Assembly (NCBI RefSeq): GCF_020386615.1
Contig: NZ_CP077769.1
Coordinates: 6,559,501 to 6,623,500 of the forward strand
Source of the DNA: Chitinophaga pendula
GTDB lineage: Bacteria > Bacteroidota > Bacteroidia > Chitinophagales > Chitinophagaceae
Length of the DNA: 64,000 nt
Reading direction: 5' to 3'
A model generated the notes under the pieces. The model ran no database searches, was not told the origin of the DNA, and was given only the letters and a program-made list of their open reading frames with translations. Positions 44,360-52,981 of the stretch are shown piece after piece. The position numbers were made by a program, and so were the translations under genes. Positions within the stretch are counted from its first letter, which is position 1. Each line of letters starts with the position of its first letter.

Positions 44360-45925
44360 TCAATGCATCCTGATAACAGCATCGCCCGTCGCAGGTAATG
44401 CTTGCCCTTCTCCCTTTCCAAAGATCACAAAGCTCGCTATTGCCAATATCCACACCCCGATACCGCCAAACAGCATCAGTACCCCAAAGCCATGTACCAG
44501 TGCATCATGCAGGCTGGAACCTGTAGGGTCCAGCCGGGCTAATGCAGGTATCTCCTGGGCCAGTGTGGCGGCATTACCAGCCGCAGCCCTTTCCGCCAGC
44601 ACGCGCAACTGCCCGCTGTCGATGGAGCCGGCAAAAGCACGTTGCAAGTGTGAATGAATCCCCAATACCAGCAGAAAACCCATTAATGCGATGTTGATCG
44701 CCAGCGTGATCAAACGGGCACTCATATCTATCCCCGATGCCATGCCTGCCCTCGAACTAGGTACCGCCGCAGTCGTCGTATTAGTCACCGGTGTATTGGT
44801 AAACCCTAATCCGATACCCGCGATCAGCGACCCGGGCAACATCGTTAGCCAGCTCGCAGCAGGTACGCTACTACCAAAGCGCATCAGTATAAAACCAAGC
44901 CCTATAAGAAACAATCCGGCAGGGATGACGAAGCGTGGATGATACCGGACCGACAGTCGCTCTGCCAACGGCGGAAAGACCAGTGTGGGTAATGTATAAG
45001 CCAACAATGAAGTGCCCGCCGTCACAATATCATATCCCAATGCCCGCTGGAAATAAATAGGCAGGTAGATCATGAATGGCCAGAAACTGAAGTTCATACC
45101 AATAGACCCGATGATAGCGCCCGAAAAATTACGGATACGGAACACCGAGAAGTCAAACATCGGATGCGCGATCTTATGCTCTACATAAAGGAAGGTCAGG
45201 AACGACAAGGTCGCAATGGCGATGATACTGAGGGCTACCGGGCTTCCAAAGCCCAACTCAGGACCTTGTGTGATGTAGTAGGTCAATCCCAATATCGCTA
45301 TTGTGAGTGTAATGATCCCTCCTATATCCAATCGTTTCGCATCAGGATCGCTGGATTCAGTCACCCCGGTGATCGCCAGCACCAGCGTCACGATAGAGAG
45401 CGGCGCATGCGCCAGGAATACCCAATGCCAGCTCGATACAGCCACAATCATCCCACCGATGATAGGACCAAATCCCAACCCGATGCCGAATATCACTCCC
45501 CACATGGAAAAAGCCTTGCTACGCTCCTTCCCATCCCGGAACTGGTGAGATAAAATGGCAACTTGGCAGATCAGCATGGCACCACCACTCATACCTTGCA
45601 GAAAACGGCTGATGATCAGCACAGAAGTGCTTTGTGCAATGCCACATATCAGCGAAGTCAATCCAAATAAACTAAGTGTAATAAGAAAGATCCTTTTACG
45701 GCCATAACGATCGGCTAAGGTGCCTGCTGCCATCAGTACCGTCGTACAGGCAATGGTATAGGCATTCATGATCCATTGCATATCCTTCAGGTCGCTATGC
45801 AGTACTTTTTCCAATGTTGGCAATATGACCGGCACGCTGGAAATTTCCAGCCCGAACATTAGCGATGACAGGCATACAGCGGCTAGTGCCAGGGTGTTCT
45901 TGTAAGTGGAGGTTGTCGTTTTCAT
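44360..45925 (-). CDS. MFS drug/solute exporter, DHA2 (14-helix) family
   Basis: A 521-residue transporter with about 14 membrane segments. Motif A-like GTLADRYGRKRIFL follows helix 2, and FLQGMSGGAMLICQVAILSHQF and GLGFGPIIGGMI fit motifs B and C of proton-coupled drug antiporters of the EmrB/QacA type. Exports hydrophobic drugs or metabolites, driven by protons. It is divergent from an AraC regulator gene with 63 bases between the chosen starts, suggesting control by that protein. Confidence 0.92.
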   Translation of the reverse strand: MKTTTSTYKNTLALAAVCLSSLMFGLEISSVPVILPTLEKVLHSDLKDMQWIMNAYTIACTTVLMAAGTLADRYGRKRIFLITLSLFGLTSLICGIAQSTSVLIISRFLQGMSGGAMLICQVAILSHQFRDGKERSKAFSMWGVIFGIGLGFGPIIGGMIVAVSSWHWVFLAHAPLSIVTLVLAITGVTESSDPDAKRLDIGGIITLTIAILGLTYYITQGPELGFGSPVALSIIAIATLSFLTFLYVEHKIAHPMFDFSVFRIRNFSGAIIGSIGMNFSFWPFMIYLPIYFQRALGYDIVTAGTSLLAYTLPTLVFPPLAERLSVRYHPRFVIPAGLFLIGLGFILMRFGSSVPAASWLTMLPGSLIAGIGLGFTNTPVTNTTTAAVPSSRAGMASGIDMSARLITLAINIALMGFLLVLGIHSHLQRAFAGSIDSGQLRVLAERAAAGNAATLAQEIPALARLDPTGSSLHDALVHGFGVLMLFGGIGVWILAIASFVIFGKGEGQALPATGDAVIRMH

Positions 45926-45988
45926 GTCTAAAATTGATACTGAGTGACAAAATTAGACTGGTATTTGTCGAAAAATCAGTACTTTTCT

Positions 45989-46858
45989 ATGATAAAAAGG
46001 TACGCTTACAATATGTTGAAGGAGAATATACACCGGCCCGCGGAGGTTATCTACAAAAAGGTAGATGAGTGCCCACTTACGGACCAGCAGTTCGGTTTTT
46101 TCCAGATGGTCTATGTCATCTCCGGTACCGGGAAGCTCAGCATGAATGGTAACAGAGTGGATTATTGGGGAGGCAACCTAATGCTGCTTACGCCAAACGA
46201 TTATCACAATTTTGAGATAACGACCCCCACAGAATTCCTGCTCGTTCGCTTCAATAGTGCTTACATTAAAGAATACCGCTGGAAAAGTATCGATCATATC
46301 GAATGTCTGCTGTATTACGCATCGCACCTGTCCGGCTGTATCATGAAAAATGAACGCGACTGGCCGGTGGCTAGGTCAATAGTAGACCTGTTATTACAAG
46401 GTATTCATCAGCCAGGATTATACAATGAAGACCTCACCACACACCTGATCAACTCCCTGATCGTGATTGCCGCCAGGAACATTGCACTGATAAAGCCGGC
46501 TAGCATTAAGGGGAATACTGACAAACGGGTGTTGGATATCATCGACTATATACAGGCGAATATCTACTATCCGGAAAGGTTGAAAGCAGCTGCTATCGGG
46601 GAAGCATTTAAGATATCAGAAACCTACCTGGGCAGTTATTTTAAAAGCCAATGTGGAGAGACCATCCAGCATTATATCGCTAACTACAAACTGCGATTAA
46701 TAGAGCACCGGCTGAAGTTCAGCGATCGGCGTATCAACGAGATTGCAGCCGAATTTGGCTTTGCAGATGAAAGTCATCTGAATAAATTCTTCAAAAAGCA
46801 CCGTAATAGTAGCTTATCGGCTTTCCGGAAATCCAAAGAAGTATACCAGATCAAATAA
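45989..46858 (+). CDS. AraC family transcriptional regulator
   Basis: A 289-residue regulator with an N-terminal cupin sensor (FGFFQMVYVISGTGKLSMNG and GGNLMLLTPNDYHNFEI) and the AraC HTH domain at the C-terminus (LKAAAIGEAFKISETYLGSYFKSQCGETIQHYI and INEIAAEFGFADESHLNKFFKKH). The ATG at 45989 is preferred over the GTG at 45944, which would leave only 18 bases to the MFS start codon. Likely regulator of the divergent exporter gene. Confidence 0.88.
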   Translation: MIKRYAYNMLKENIHRPAEVIYKKVDECPLTDQQFGFFQMVYVISGTGKLSMNGNRVDYWGGNLMLLTPNDYHNFEITTPTEFLLVRFNSAYIKEYRWKSIDHIECLLYYASHLSGCIMKNERDWPVARSIVDLLLQGIHQPGLYNEDLTTHLINSLIVIAARNIALIKPASIKGNTDKRVLDIIDYIQANIYYPERLKAAAIGEAFKISETYLGSYFKSQCGETIQHYIANYKLRLIEHRLKFSDRRINEIAAEFGFADESHLNKFFKKHRNSSLSAFRKSKEVYQIK

Positions 46859-46923
46859 ATGGACCTATCAAACACTACTCTTCTTTTTTCATACATTTAT
46901 TACACACATAAACAGTGTCCCCT

Positions 46924-48051
46924 ATGCGACTTTTACTTCCTCTCTTGTGCGGTATCTTGATCGGCAATATCGGTATGGCCCAAAAAAGAGCCCGTGATTA
47001 TGGTATAGAGATCGGAGTGATGAAACCTGGCTACAATAATGCCATTACCGACGTAAAAGGAGTGAAAGTAGGACATACGACCTTGATCAAAGGTGGACGG
47101 GTAAGGACCGGCGTAACGGCTGTACTGCCACATGAAGGCAATATCTTCCAGGATAAAGTACCTGCAGCCATCTACGTCGGCAATGGCTTCGGTAAACTGG
47201 CAGGGATCACCCAGGTACAGGAGTTAGGTAATATCGAAACGCCTGTCACCTTGACCAATACTTTGAATGTAGCTACGGCGGTTAACGCCGTGATCAAATA
47301 CACGTTGCAGCAGTCAGGCAATGACAACGTATGGTCGGTGAATGCAGTTGCCGGTGAAACCAATGACGGTTATCTCAACGATATCCGCGCGCAGCATGTA
47401 CAGGAAACGGATGTACTGGCTGCTATCAGTCGCGCAGATACCGGAAGAGTGGCGGAGGGGAATGTCGGTGCCGGTACCGGTACTATTTGCTTTGGTTTTA
47501 AAGGGGGCATCGGTACGGCCTCCCGCAAACTGCCTAAAAGTATGGGGGGATATACGGTAGGTGTATTGGTACAGACGAATTTCGGTGGTGTGCTGGAGAT
47601 CGCAGGCGCCCCTGTAGGTAAAGCATTGGGAAAGTTCGATTTTAGCGACAAGCTGCTGAACAATGTAGATGGTTCCTGTATGGTAGTTGTTGCCACCGAT
47701 GCTCCACTCGATGCGCGTAACCTGCAACGCCTGGCTAAAAGAGCCTTTCTTGGTTTGGCCAAGACCGGCGGCATCGCCTCTAATGGTAGTGGCGAATATG
47801 TTATTGCTTTTTCTACGGCCAAAGAAGTACGTATACCACACATGGCCAATACCGCCTTGCAGACCGTTACCCTTGTCAATAATGACGCAATGTCACCTAT
47901 CTTTATGGCGGTAATTGAAGCCACCGAGGAAGCTGTGATCAATTCCCTTTTTGCGGCACAAACCATGACCGGCAGGGATGGACATAAGATAGAGGCTATG
48001 CCGCTGGATAAAGTATTACCGGTATTGAAAAACTATAACCGTACGAAATAA
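46924..48051 (+). CDS. P1 family peptidase (DmpA/BapA-type N-terminal nucleophile aminopeptidase)
   Basis: A 375-residue protein with a signal peptide (MRLLLPLLCGILIGNIGMAQ), then ITDVKGVKVGHTTLI, the conserved start of the DmpA family. The predicted autocleavage and nucleophile Ser289 lies in SNGSGEYVIAF, matching the Gly-Ser bond cleaved in DmpA. Family members release N-terminal L- or D-residues or beta-amino acids. The ATG at 46924 is chosen over the GTG at 46915. Its stop overlaps the ATG of the next gene (TAATG). Confidence 0.92.
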   Translation: MRLLLPLLCGILIGNIGMAQKRARDYGIEIGVMKPGYNNAITDVKGVKVGHTTLIKGGRVRTGVTAVLPHEGNIFQDKVPAAIYVGNGFGKLAGITQVQELGNIETPVTLTNTLNVATAVNAVIKYTLQQSGNDNVWSVNAVAGETNDGYLNDIRAQHVQETDVLAAISRADTGRVAEGNVGAGTGTICFGFKGGIGTASRKLPKSMGGYTVGVLVQTNFGGVLEIAGAPVGKALGKFDFSDKLLNNVDGSCMVVVATDAPLDARNLQRLAKRAFLGLAKTGGIASNGSGEYVIAFSTAKEVRIPHMANTALQTVTLVNNDAMSPIFMAVIEATEEAVINSLFAAQTMTGRDGHKIEAMPLDKVLPVLKNYNRTK

Positions 48052-48875
48052 TGAATGCAAATTATACCTGGATCAATGGAGAATGGGTGTTGCAGGACCA
48101 GGCCTCTTTATATATCAGCGACCTGTCGATACAGCGGGGATATGGCATCTTTGATTTCCTGAAGATGACCGACGGCAAAGCACTATTCTTCGATGATCAC
48201 CTGGATCGTTTCTTTCACTCCGCTTCTATCATGCACTTACCAGTGGCGTTCAGCAGGCAAGAACTGAAGGCTGTGATCAGCGAAATGACGGAGCGGAATC
48301 ATCTGTCCGATGCCGGTATCCGGCTTACGCTGACTGGTGGATATGCTCCGGATGCATATACACCAGCTACACCTAACCTGATCATCACACAGCAGCCCTT
48401 ATCTATCCCTCCCCTCTCCCAGGGCATTGCTATCATTACCCATGCGCATCAGCGCCAACTACCCACTGTCAAAACGATCGATTACCTAATGGCCATATGG
48501 CTGCAACCGCTGGTAGCGAAAAGCCAGGCGCAGGATGTATTGTATCATCAGCAGGGTATCGTCACCGAATGTCCGCGGGCTAACTTTTACATCGTTACTG
48601 CTGCTGGGGAAATATGGACCCCGGCAGAAAACGTCCTGGCAGGCGTGATCCGTAAACAGCTGTTACAACTGGATGGACAGGGTTTCAATATCAAAGCGAC
48701 AACATTTACACTGGAAGATGTGAAGCAGGCGAAAGAGGCTTTTATCACCAGTACTACCAAAAATATATTGCCGATCCTGCAGATAGATGGCGTACCAGTT
48801 GGCAATGGTACTCCCGGGTCTGTCACCCAGCGATTGAGCGAAGTGCTGCGAGAGCTCTCCAATAATCATAATTAA
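48051..48875 (+). CDS. Class IV (fold type IV) PLP aminotransferase
   Basis: A 274-residue enzyme. YTWINGEWVLQDQASLYISDLSIQRGYGIFDFLK at the start is the IlvE/D-amino-acid transaminase signature; the PLP Lys is Lys141 in VKTIDYLMA, and Glu173 in VTECPRANFYIV contacts the pyridine N. It could be a D-amino-acid, branched-chain or aminodeoxychorismate-lyase type. The one-base overlap with the P1 peptidase gene suggests joint use of the released amino acids. No signal peptide, so it is cytoplasmic. Confidence 0.9.
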   Translation: MNANYTWINGEWVLQDQASLYISDLSIQRGYGIFDFLKMTDGKALFFDDHLDRFFHSASIMHLPVAFSRQELKAVISEMTERNHLSDAGIRLTLTGGYAPDAYTPATPNLIITQQPLSIPPLSQGIAIITHAHQRQLPTVKTIDYLMAIWLQPLVAKSQAQDVLYHQQGIVTECPRANFYIVTAAGEIWTPAENVLAGVIRKQLLQLDGQGFNIKATTFTLEDVKQAKEAFITSTTKNILPILQIDGVPVGNGTPGSVTQRLSEVLRELSNNHN

Positions 48876-48883
48876 TAAGCATC

Positions 48884-49360
48884 ATGAAATATATACTCAT
48901 GTCACTCTTTGTAGCTGGGAGTTTTTTTGCTGCCCGCGCGCAGGAGGCGTCGCAATATTGTAATGAGCGGTTTTCCTTTTGCATATCCTACCCGGCTGGC
49001 TTCATCCAAGAGGAAGAGGCTGCAAATGGAGATGGCAAGGTGATCATGGCTAAAGATGGGAAAGCCGAGATCCGTACTTTCGGTTCATTGGCAGTAACCG
49101 AAGGAGATCCCCTGAAACAAACATTTAAACTGGCTACCAGCGATCTGAAGCTGGCTTACAAGGTCTTTAAAAAAGATGCTTTTATTATTTCCGGAACGGA
49201 TAAAGCGGGAAATGTGGTATATCGTAAAACCGTGATTAAAACGATCGACTACATGGGTACCGGGAATACACCTGTATTACAGACACTGATGATCACCTAC
49301 TCAGCTACGCAGCAGGCATTATACGCGCCTTATTGCGCAGAGATCGCCAAAAGCCTGTAA
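48884..49360 (+). CDS. Small exported protein, unknown function
   Basis: A 158-residue protein with a signal peptide (MKYILMSLFVAGSFFAARAQ). The mature part starts with FSFCISYPAGFIQEEEAANGDGKVI and reads like a small beta-sandwich; similar segments occur in exported Bacteroidota proteins with no assigned role. It is 8 bases after the aminotransferase and probably in that operon. Confidence 0.7.
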   Translation: MKYILMSLFVAGSFFAARAQEASQYCNERFSFCISYPAGFIQEEEAANGDGKVIMAKDGKAEIRTFGSLAVTEGDPLKQTFKLATSDLKLAYKVFKKDAFIISGTDKAGNVVYRKTVIKTIDYMGTGNTPVLQTLMITYSATQQALYAPYCAEIAKSL

Positions 49361-49732
49361 AGACTAGAGACCACCCCCAGGATACTGCTGCCAGTCACTG
49401 GGACGGCAGGCGTTATTTGAATAGCTCGTTGTGCAGTTTACCATAGTTAGGACTAAATTGTGTGTACCAAATGTCAATTGTTGCTGTCCCACGGTGCAAT
49501 TCGATCCGAATAACACATATGTTGAAATTGGATAAAAGCGCTAATTTTATTGCTTATGAAAAAAACAGGGGATGCCGCGACATAGTGTGTATTGATAAGC
49601 TATGAATCAGGATTGTCCTTTATTTGACCGTCTTCATCAATTGTAAAAGCACTCATTAGAGGAGTTGAATTACTTTTGCAGCTTATTGTCAGATAAAAGG
49701 CTGTAGCACCTTTATTATTTATACATGTAGTC
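49361..49732. other. Gene-free stretch upstream of the RNA-repair operon
   Basis: About 370 bases with no convincing ORF. A good -7 element TACTTTTG at 49671-49678 lies 55 bases before hen1, but no TTTG is at the right distance for a -33 box. No sigma-54 element or RtcR-type site is visible. Confidence 0.5.
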
Positions 49733-51154
49733 ATGTTATTAACTATTTCTACGACCCACTACCCCGCTTCAGATCTCAGTTATCTTTTGCATAAGCACCC
49801 TGCCAAGGTACAACAGGCAGAGGTGACGGGTGGCGTCGCACATATTTTTTATACAACGGTCAGTGATGAACGATGCACCGCTGCCTTGCTGTTGGACATA
49901 GATCCCGTTGCGCTGGTGAGAGGCAACGGTAATGAGCGGGGTAATGAATTTACGTTGGATCAGTACGTAAATGATCGCCCTTATGCTGCTAGCTCGTTAC
50001 TGAGTGGCGCAATCGCTAAGGTGTACTCTTCGGCACTTAATGGCCGTTGTAAGGACAAGCCAGCGCTGGTGAACGTCGCTATGCCTTTTGAGGTGAAGAT
50101 ACCTGCGTTGCCTGTAAGAGGCGGCGAAGCGGTACTCAAAGGATTATTCGAACCATTAGGATACGAAGTCAGCTGTACGCGTCATTTGATCGACGAGCAG
50201 CATCCGGAGTGGGGCGATAGCCGTTACTTTGACCTTCACCTGCGGCATACTGTTACCCTGCAGGCATTGCTATCCCATCTGTATATCCTGATCCCAGTTT
50301 GCGATAATGAGAAGCACTATTGGGTTGGTAAACACGAAATGGAGAAGCTATTGGAGAAAGGACAGGGTTGGCTGGAACAGCATCCTGCCCGGGAGATGAT
50401 CATCGTGCGTTATCTGAAATATCAGCGTAGCCTGGCTAATCAGGCGTTGGAGAGCCTGCTGAAAGAGGAAGATAACCCCGACGAAGCGACTGCACAGGTT
50501 GAATCGACGGAGGAAGCAGACGCCATACCGCCTGCGGTAGCGGCAGAGAAGGTGAGGGTGCACGATCAAAGGCTGTTGACGGTAAAGCAGGTATTATTGG
50601 ATACCGGTGCCGGTAGTATCGCCGATCTTGGATGTGGAGAAGGAAAGTTGCTAAAGCTGTTGCTGGAAGAAAGGCAGTTCACCCGTATACTGGGGATGGA
50701 TGTCAGCTATTATGTACTGTCGATCGCGCAGGACAAGCTCAAGCTGGACCGTATGCCTGAAAGACAGCGGGAACGTATACAGTTGATACACGGCTCACTG
50801 ACCTATAAGGACGATCGGCTGAAAGGATATGACGCCGCTGCATTGGTGGAGGTGATCGAGCACCTGGATGTACCCCGGCTGTCAGCATTGGAGCGTACCA
50901 TATTCGGGCATGCGCGACCGGGTGTGATCGTGGTAACCACTCCTAATGCAGAATATAACGTGAAGTTTGAAAAGATGCAGGCAGGCGCTATGCGTCACAG
51001 TGATCACCGTTTTGAATGGACCCGGCAGGAATTCCGCAATTGGGGAGACCGGCTGACAGCAACATACGGCTACAACGTCACTTATTTTCCACTAGGCGAA
51101 GAAGACCCGCTGGTGGGGGCTATCAGCCAGATGGCGGTATTTAAAAATGCATAA
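49733..51154 (+). CDS. hen1: 3' terminal RNA ribose 2'-O-methyltransferase Hen1
   Basis: Hen1 marks the 3' end of cleaved RNA with a 2'-O-methyl group before ligation by Pnkp, so that a repaired site cannot be cut again. The 473-residue protein has the N-terminal Hen1-specific ligase-activating part (about 1-230), an acidic linker (about 245-265) and a methyltransferase domain: SAM motif IADLGCGEGK (Asp298), the Mg/Mn site Glu373-x2-Glu376-His377 in VEVIEHLD, and HSDHRFEWTRQEF further on. It is the first of four overlapping genes (8-base overlap with the next). Confidence 0.95.
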   Translation: MLLTISTTHYPASDLSYLLHKHPAKVQQAEVTGGVAHIFYTTVSDERCTAALLLDIDPVALVRGNGNERGNEFTLDQYVNDRPYAASSLLSGAIAKVYSSALNGRCKDKPALVNVAMPFEVKIPALPVRGGEAVLKGLFEPLGYEVSCTRHLIDEQHPEWGDSRYFDLHLRHTVTLQALLSHLYILIPVCDNEKHYWVGKHEMEKLLEKGQGWLEQHPAREMIIVRYLKYQRSLANQALESLLKEEDNPDEATAQVESTEEADAIPPAVAAEKVRVHDQRLLTVKQVLLDTGAGSIADLGCGEGKLLKLLLEERQFTRILGMDVSYYVLSIAQDKLKLDRMPERQRERIQLIHGSLTYKDDRLKGYDAAALVEVIEHLDVPRLSALERTIFGHARPGVIVVTTPNAEYNVKFEKMQAGAMRHSDHRFEWTRQEFRNWGDRLTATYGYNVTYFPLGEEDPLVGAISQMAVFKNA

Positions 51155-51911
51155 CATGAAAGACATCATACTGCAACAGCTTAAAGGGATAGAGCAGGAA
51201 CACAACGTAACGATACTGTATGCTTGCGAATCCGGTAGTCGTGCCTGGGGTTTTGCCTCGCCAGACAGTGACTACGATGTACGCTTCATTTATGCCCAGC
51301 GCAGTGATGCCTATCTCAGCATACGGGAACGCAGGGACGTAATAGAACTGCCTGTCAATGAGGTGCTGGATATCAGCGGATGGGACCTGCGCAAGGCGCT
51401 ACAGCTGTTCCTGAAGTCCAATGCACCCTTATACGAGTGGCTGCAATCACCGATCGTATATCAGCAACAGGCAGGTTTTACGGCCGATATACAGACGTTG
51501 ATGCCTGCTTATTTTTCATTAAGGGCGGGCTTGCATCATTACCTGTCTATGGCAGATAATACGTTTACCAACGATCTGCAAGGGGTGCAGGTGCGACTGA
51601 AGAAATACTTTTATGCCTTACGTCCGCTGCTGGCTGCGAGGTGGATCACCGATAAGCAGCGGTTGCCGCCCATGCAGTTCGAACAGCTTAGAACGCTGAT
51701 CGCTGACCCGGTATGGCAACAGGAGATCGAAGTATTGTTGCAAAAGAAACAAGCTGCTGATGAAAAGGCGGTCACCACTCCCCTGCCGTTCTTGCAAGGC
51801 TGGTTGTCGGATAACCTGGTTTACTGTAAAGAGAAAGGACAGGCACTGGCACCTGTAACGCATGATACTGCCGAACTGGATGAGCTATTTAGGAAATATA
51901 TACCATCATGA
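51147..51911 (+). CDS. RlaP-family nucleotidyltransferase 1 (RNA-repair operon)
   Basis: A 254-residue DNA polymerase beta-type nucleotidyltransferase of the PF10127 (RlaP) type. The palm motif is intact: ESGSRAWGFASPDSDYDVRF with metal Asp42 and Asp44. ISGWDLRKALQLFLKSNAPLYEWLQSP is typical of the family. RlaP proteins are known from RNA-repair gene clusters and are thought to add a nucleotide to RNA ends; the exact substrate is unknown. It overlaps hen1 by 8 bases and the second RlaP gene by 4. The start may also be the ATG at 51156. Confidence 0.9.
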   Translation: MHNMKDIILQQLKGIEQEHNVTILYACESGSRAWGFASPDSDYDVRFIYAQRSDAYLSIRERRDVIELPVNEVLDISGWDLRKALQLFLKSNAPLYEWLQSPIVYQQQAGFTADIQTLMPAYFSLRAGLHHYLSMADNTFTNDLQGVQVRLKKYFYALRPLLAARWITDKQRLPPMQFEQLRTLIADPVWQQEIEVLLQKKQAADEKAVTTPLPFLQGWLSDNLVYCKEKGQALAPVTHDTAELDELFRKYIPS

Positions 51912-52981
51912 CATTCGAAACATTGTCCGTACATCCGGAACAATTGCTACTAAAGTGTCTCAGTGGCAGCCGGGCTTACAACCTGCAGTTACCCAGCTCT
52001 GATACAGATCTGAAAGGAGTATTTATATTACCCCGTCAGGAGCTATATGGCCTTACCTATACCCCGCAGGTATCGAATATCACGAATGATGAAGTGTATT
52101 ATGAGGTAGGCCGCTTCATAGGTCTGCTCTGTGAAAATAATCCCAATATACTGGAGCTGCTGGGAAGCACCGGTAATACGATATTGTATCGTCATCCGCT
52201 GTTGTCGCTGATCAAACCGGAGGCATTCCTGTCCAAACTCTGTATGCAGACATTTGCCGGGTATGCACGTTCGCAGATCAAGAAGGCGACAGGGTTGAAT
52301 AAAAAGATCAGCCGCCCAATGGAGAAGGAACGGAAGACGGTGCTGGACTTCTGTTATGTAGTTGCGGGCAATGGTACCGTACCGGTTGCGGACTGGTTAC
52401 GTCATCACGGATTCCGGCAGGAAGAATGTGGGCTGACACAGCTGTCGCATTTCAGGGATGCTTACCTGCTTTATCATCAGCGACAGCTGCCGGAAGGCGA
52501 CACACTGGCTGGTATCATATCAGGTGTGGAAGCCAATGATGTACGGGTGAGCAGTGTGCCCAAAGATATAGAGGCTTTGGCCGTGATGAACTTCAACAAA
52601 GACGGTTATTCTGTTTACTGCCGTGAGTACCTGGAATACTGGGAGTGGGTGGAAAAACGGAATGAAGCCAGGTATACCCATACAGTGGCGCTGGGTAAAC
52701 AGTATGATACCAAAAATATGATGCACACCTTCCGTTTGTTGCATATGGCTTCTGAGATCGCATTGTACAAAGAGGTAAGGGTGTATCGTGATGACCGCGA
52801 TTTCCTGCTTAATATCCGTAACGGTAAGTTTGAATATGAAGAGCTGCTGGATATGGCGGATAAGAAAATAGACAGAATAGAACAATTGTATGCTAAGTCG
52901 GACTTGCCTGATGTGCCGGACAGGAATATGGCAGAACGCATACTGATACAAATAAGAGAGAGCTTTTATGCGCAGAAATGA
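51908..52981 (+). CDS. RlaP-family nucleotidyltransferase 2 (RNA-repair operon)
   Basis: A 357-residue second PF10127-type nucleotidyltransferase. The palm motif SGSRAYNLQLPSSDTDLKG has Asp32 and Asp34; GRFIGLLCENNPNILELLGS follows. The C-terminal 200 residues (helical, with MMHTFRLLHMASEIALYKEVRV) have no counterpart in the shorter paralogue and may bind RNA or the partner ligase. ATGA overlap with RlaP 1 and a 14-base overlap with pnkp show tight coupling. Confidence 0.88.
   Translation: MTFETLSVHPEQLLLKCLSGSRAYNLQLPSSDTDLKGVFILPRQELYGLTYTPQVSNITNDEVYYEVGRFIGLLCENNPNILELLGSTGNTILYRHPLLSLIKPEAFLSKLCMQTFAGYARSQIKKATGLNKKISRPMEKERKTVLDFCYVVAGNGTVPVADWLRHHGFRQEECGLTQLSHFRDAYLLYHQRQLPEGDTLAGIISGVEANDVRVSSVPKDIEALAVMNFNKDGYSVYCREYLEYWEWVEKRNEARYTHTVALGKQYDTKNMMHTFRLLHMASEIALYKEVRVYRDDRDFLLNIRNGKFEYEELLDMADKKIDRIEQLYAKSDLPDVPDRNMAERILIQIRESFYAQK

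Noticed and set aside
49361..49732. RtcR/sigma-54 control of the RNA-repair operon
   Set aside because: No sigma-54 -24/-12 element and no RtcR gene are visible; only a TACTTTTG -7 element was found.
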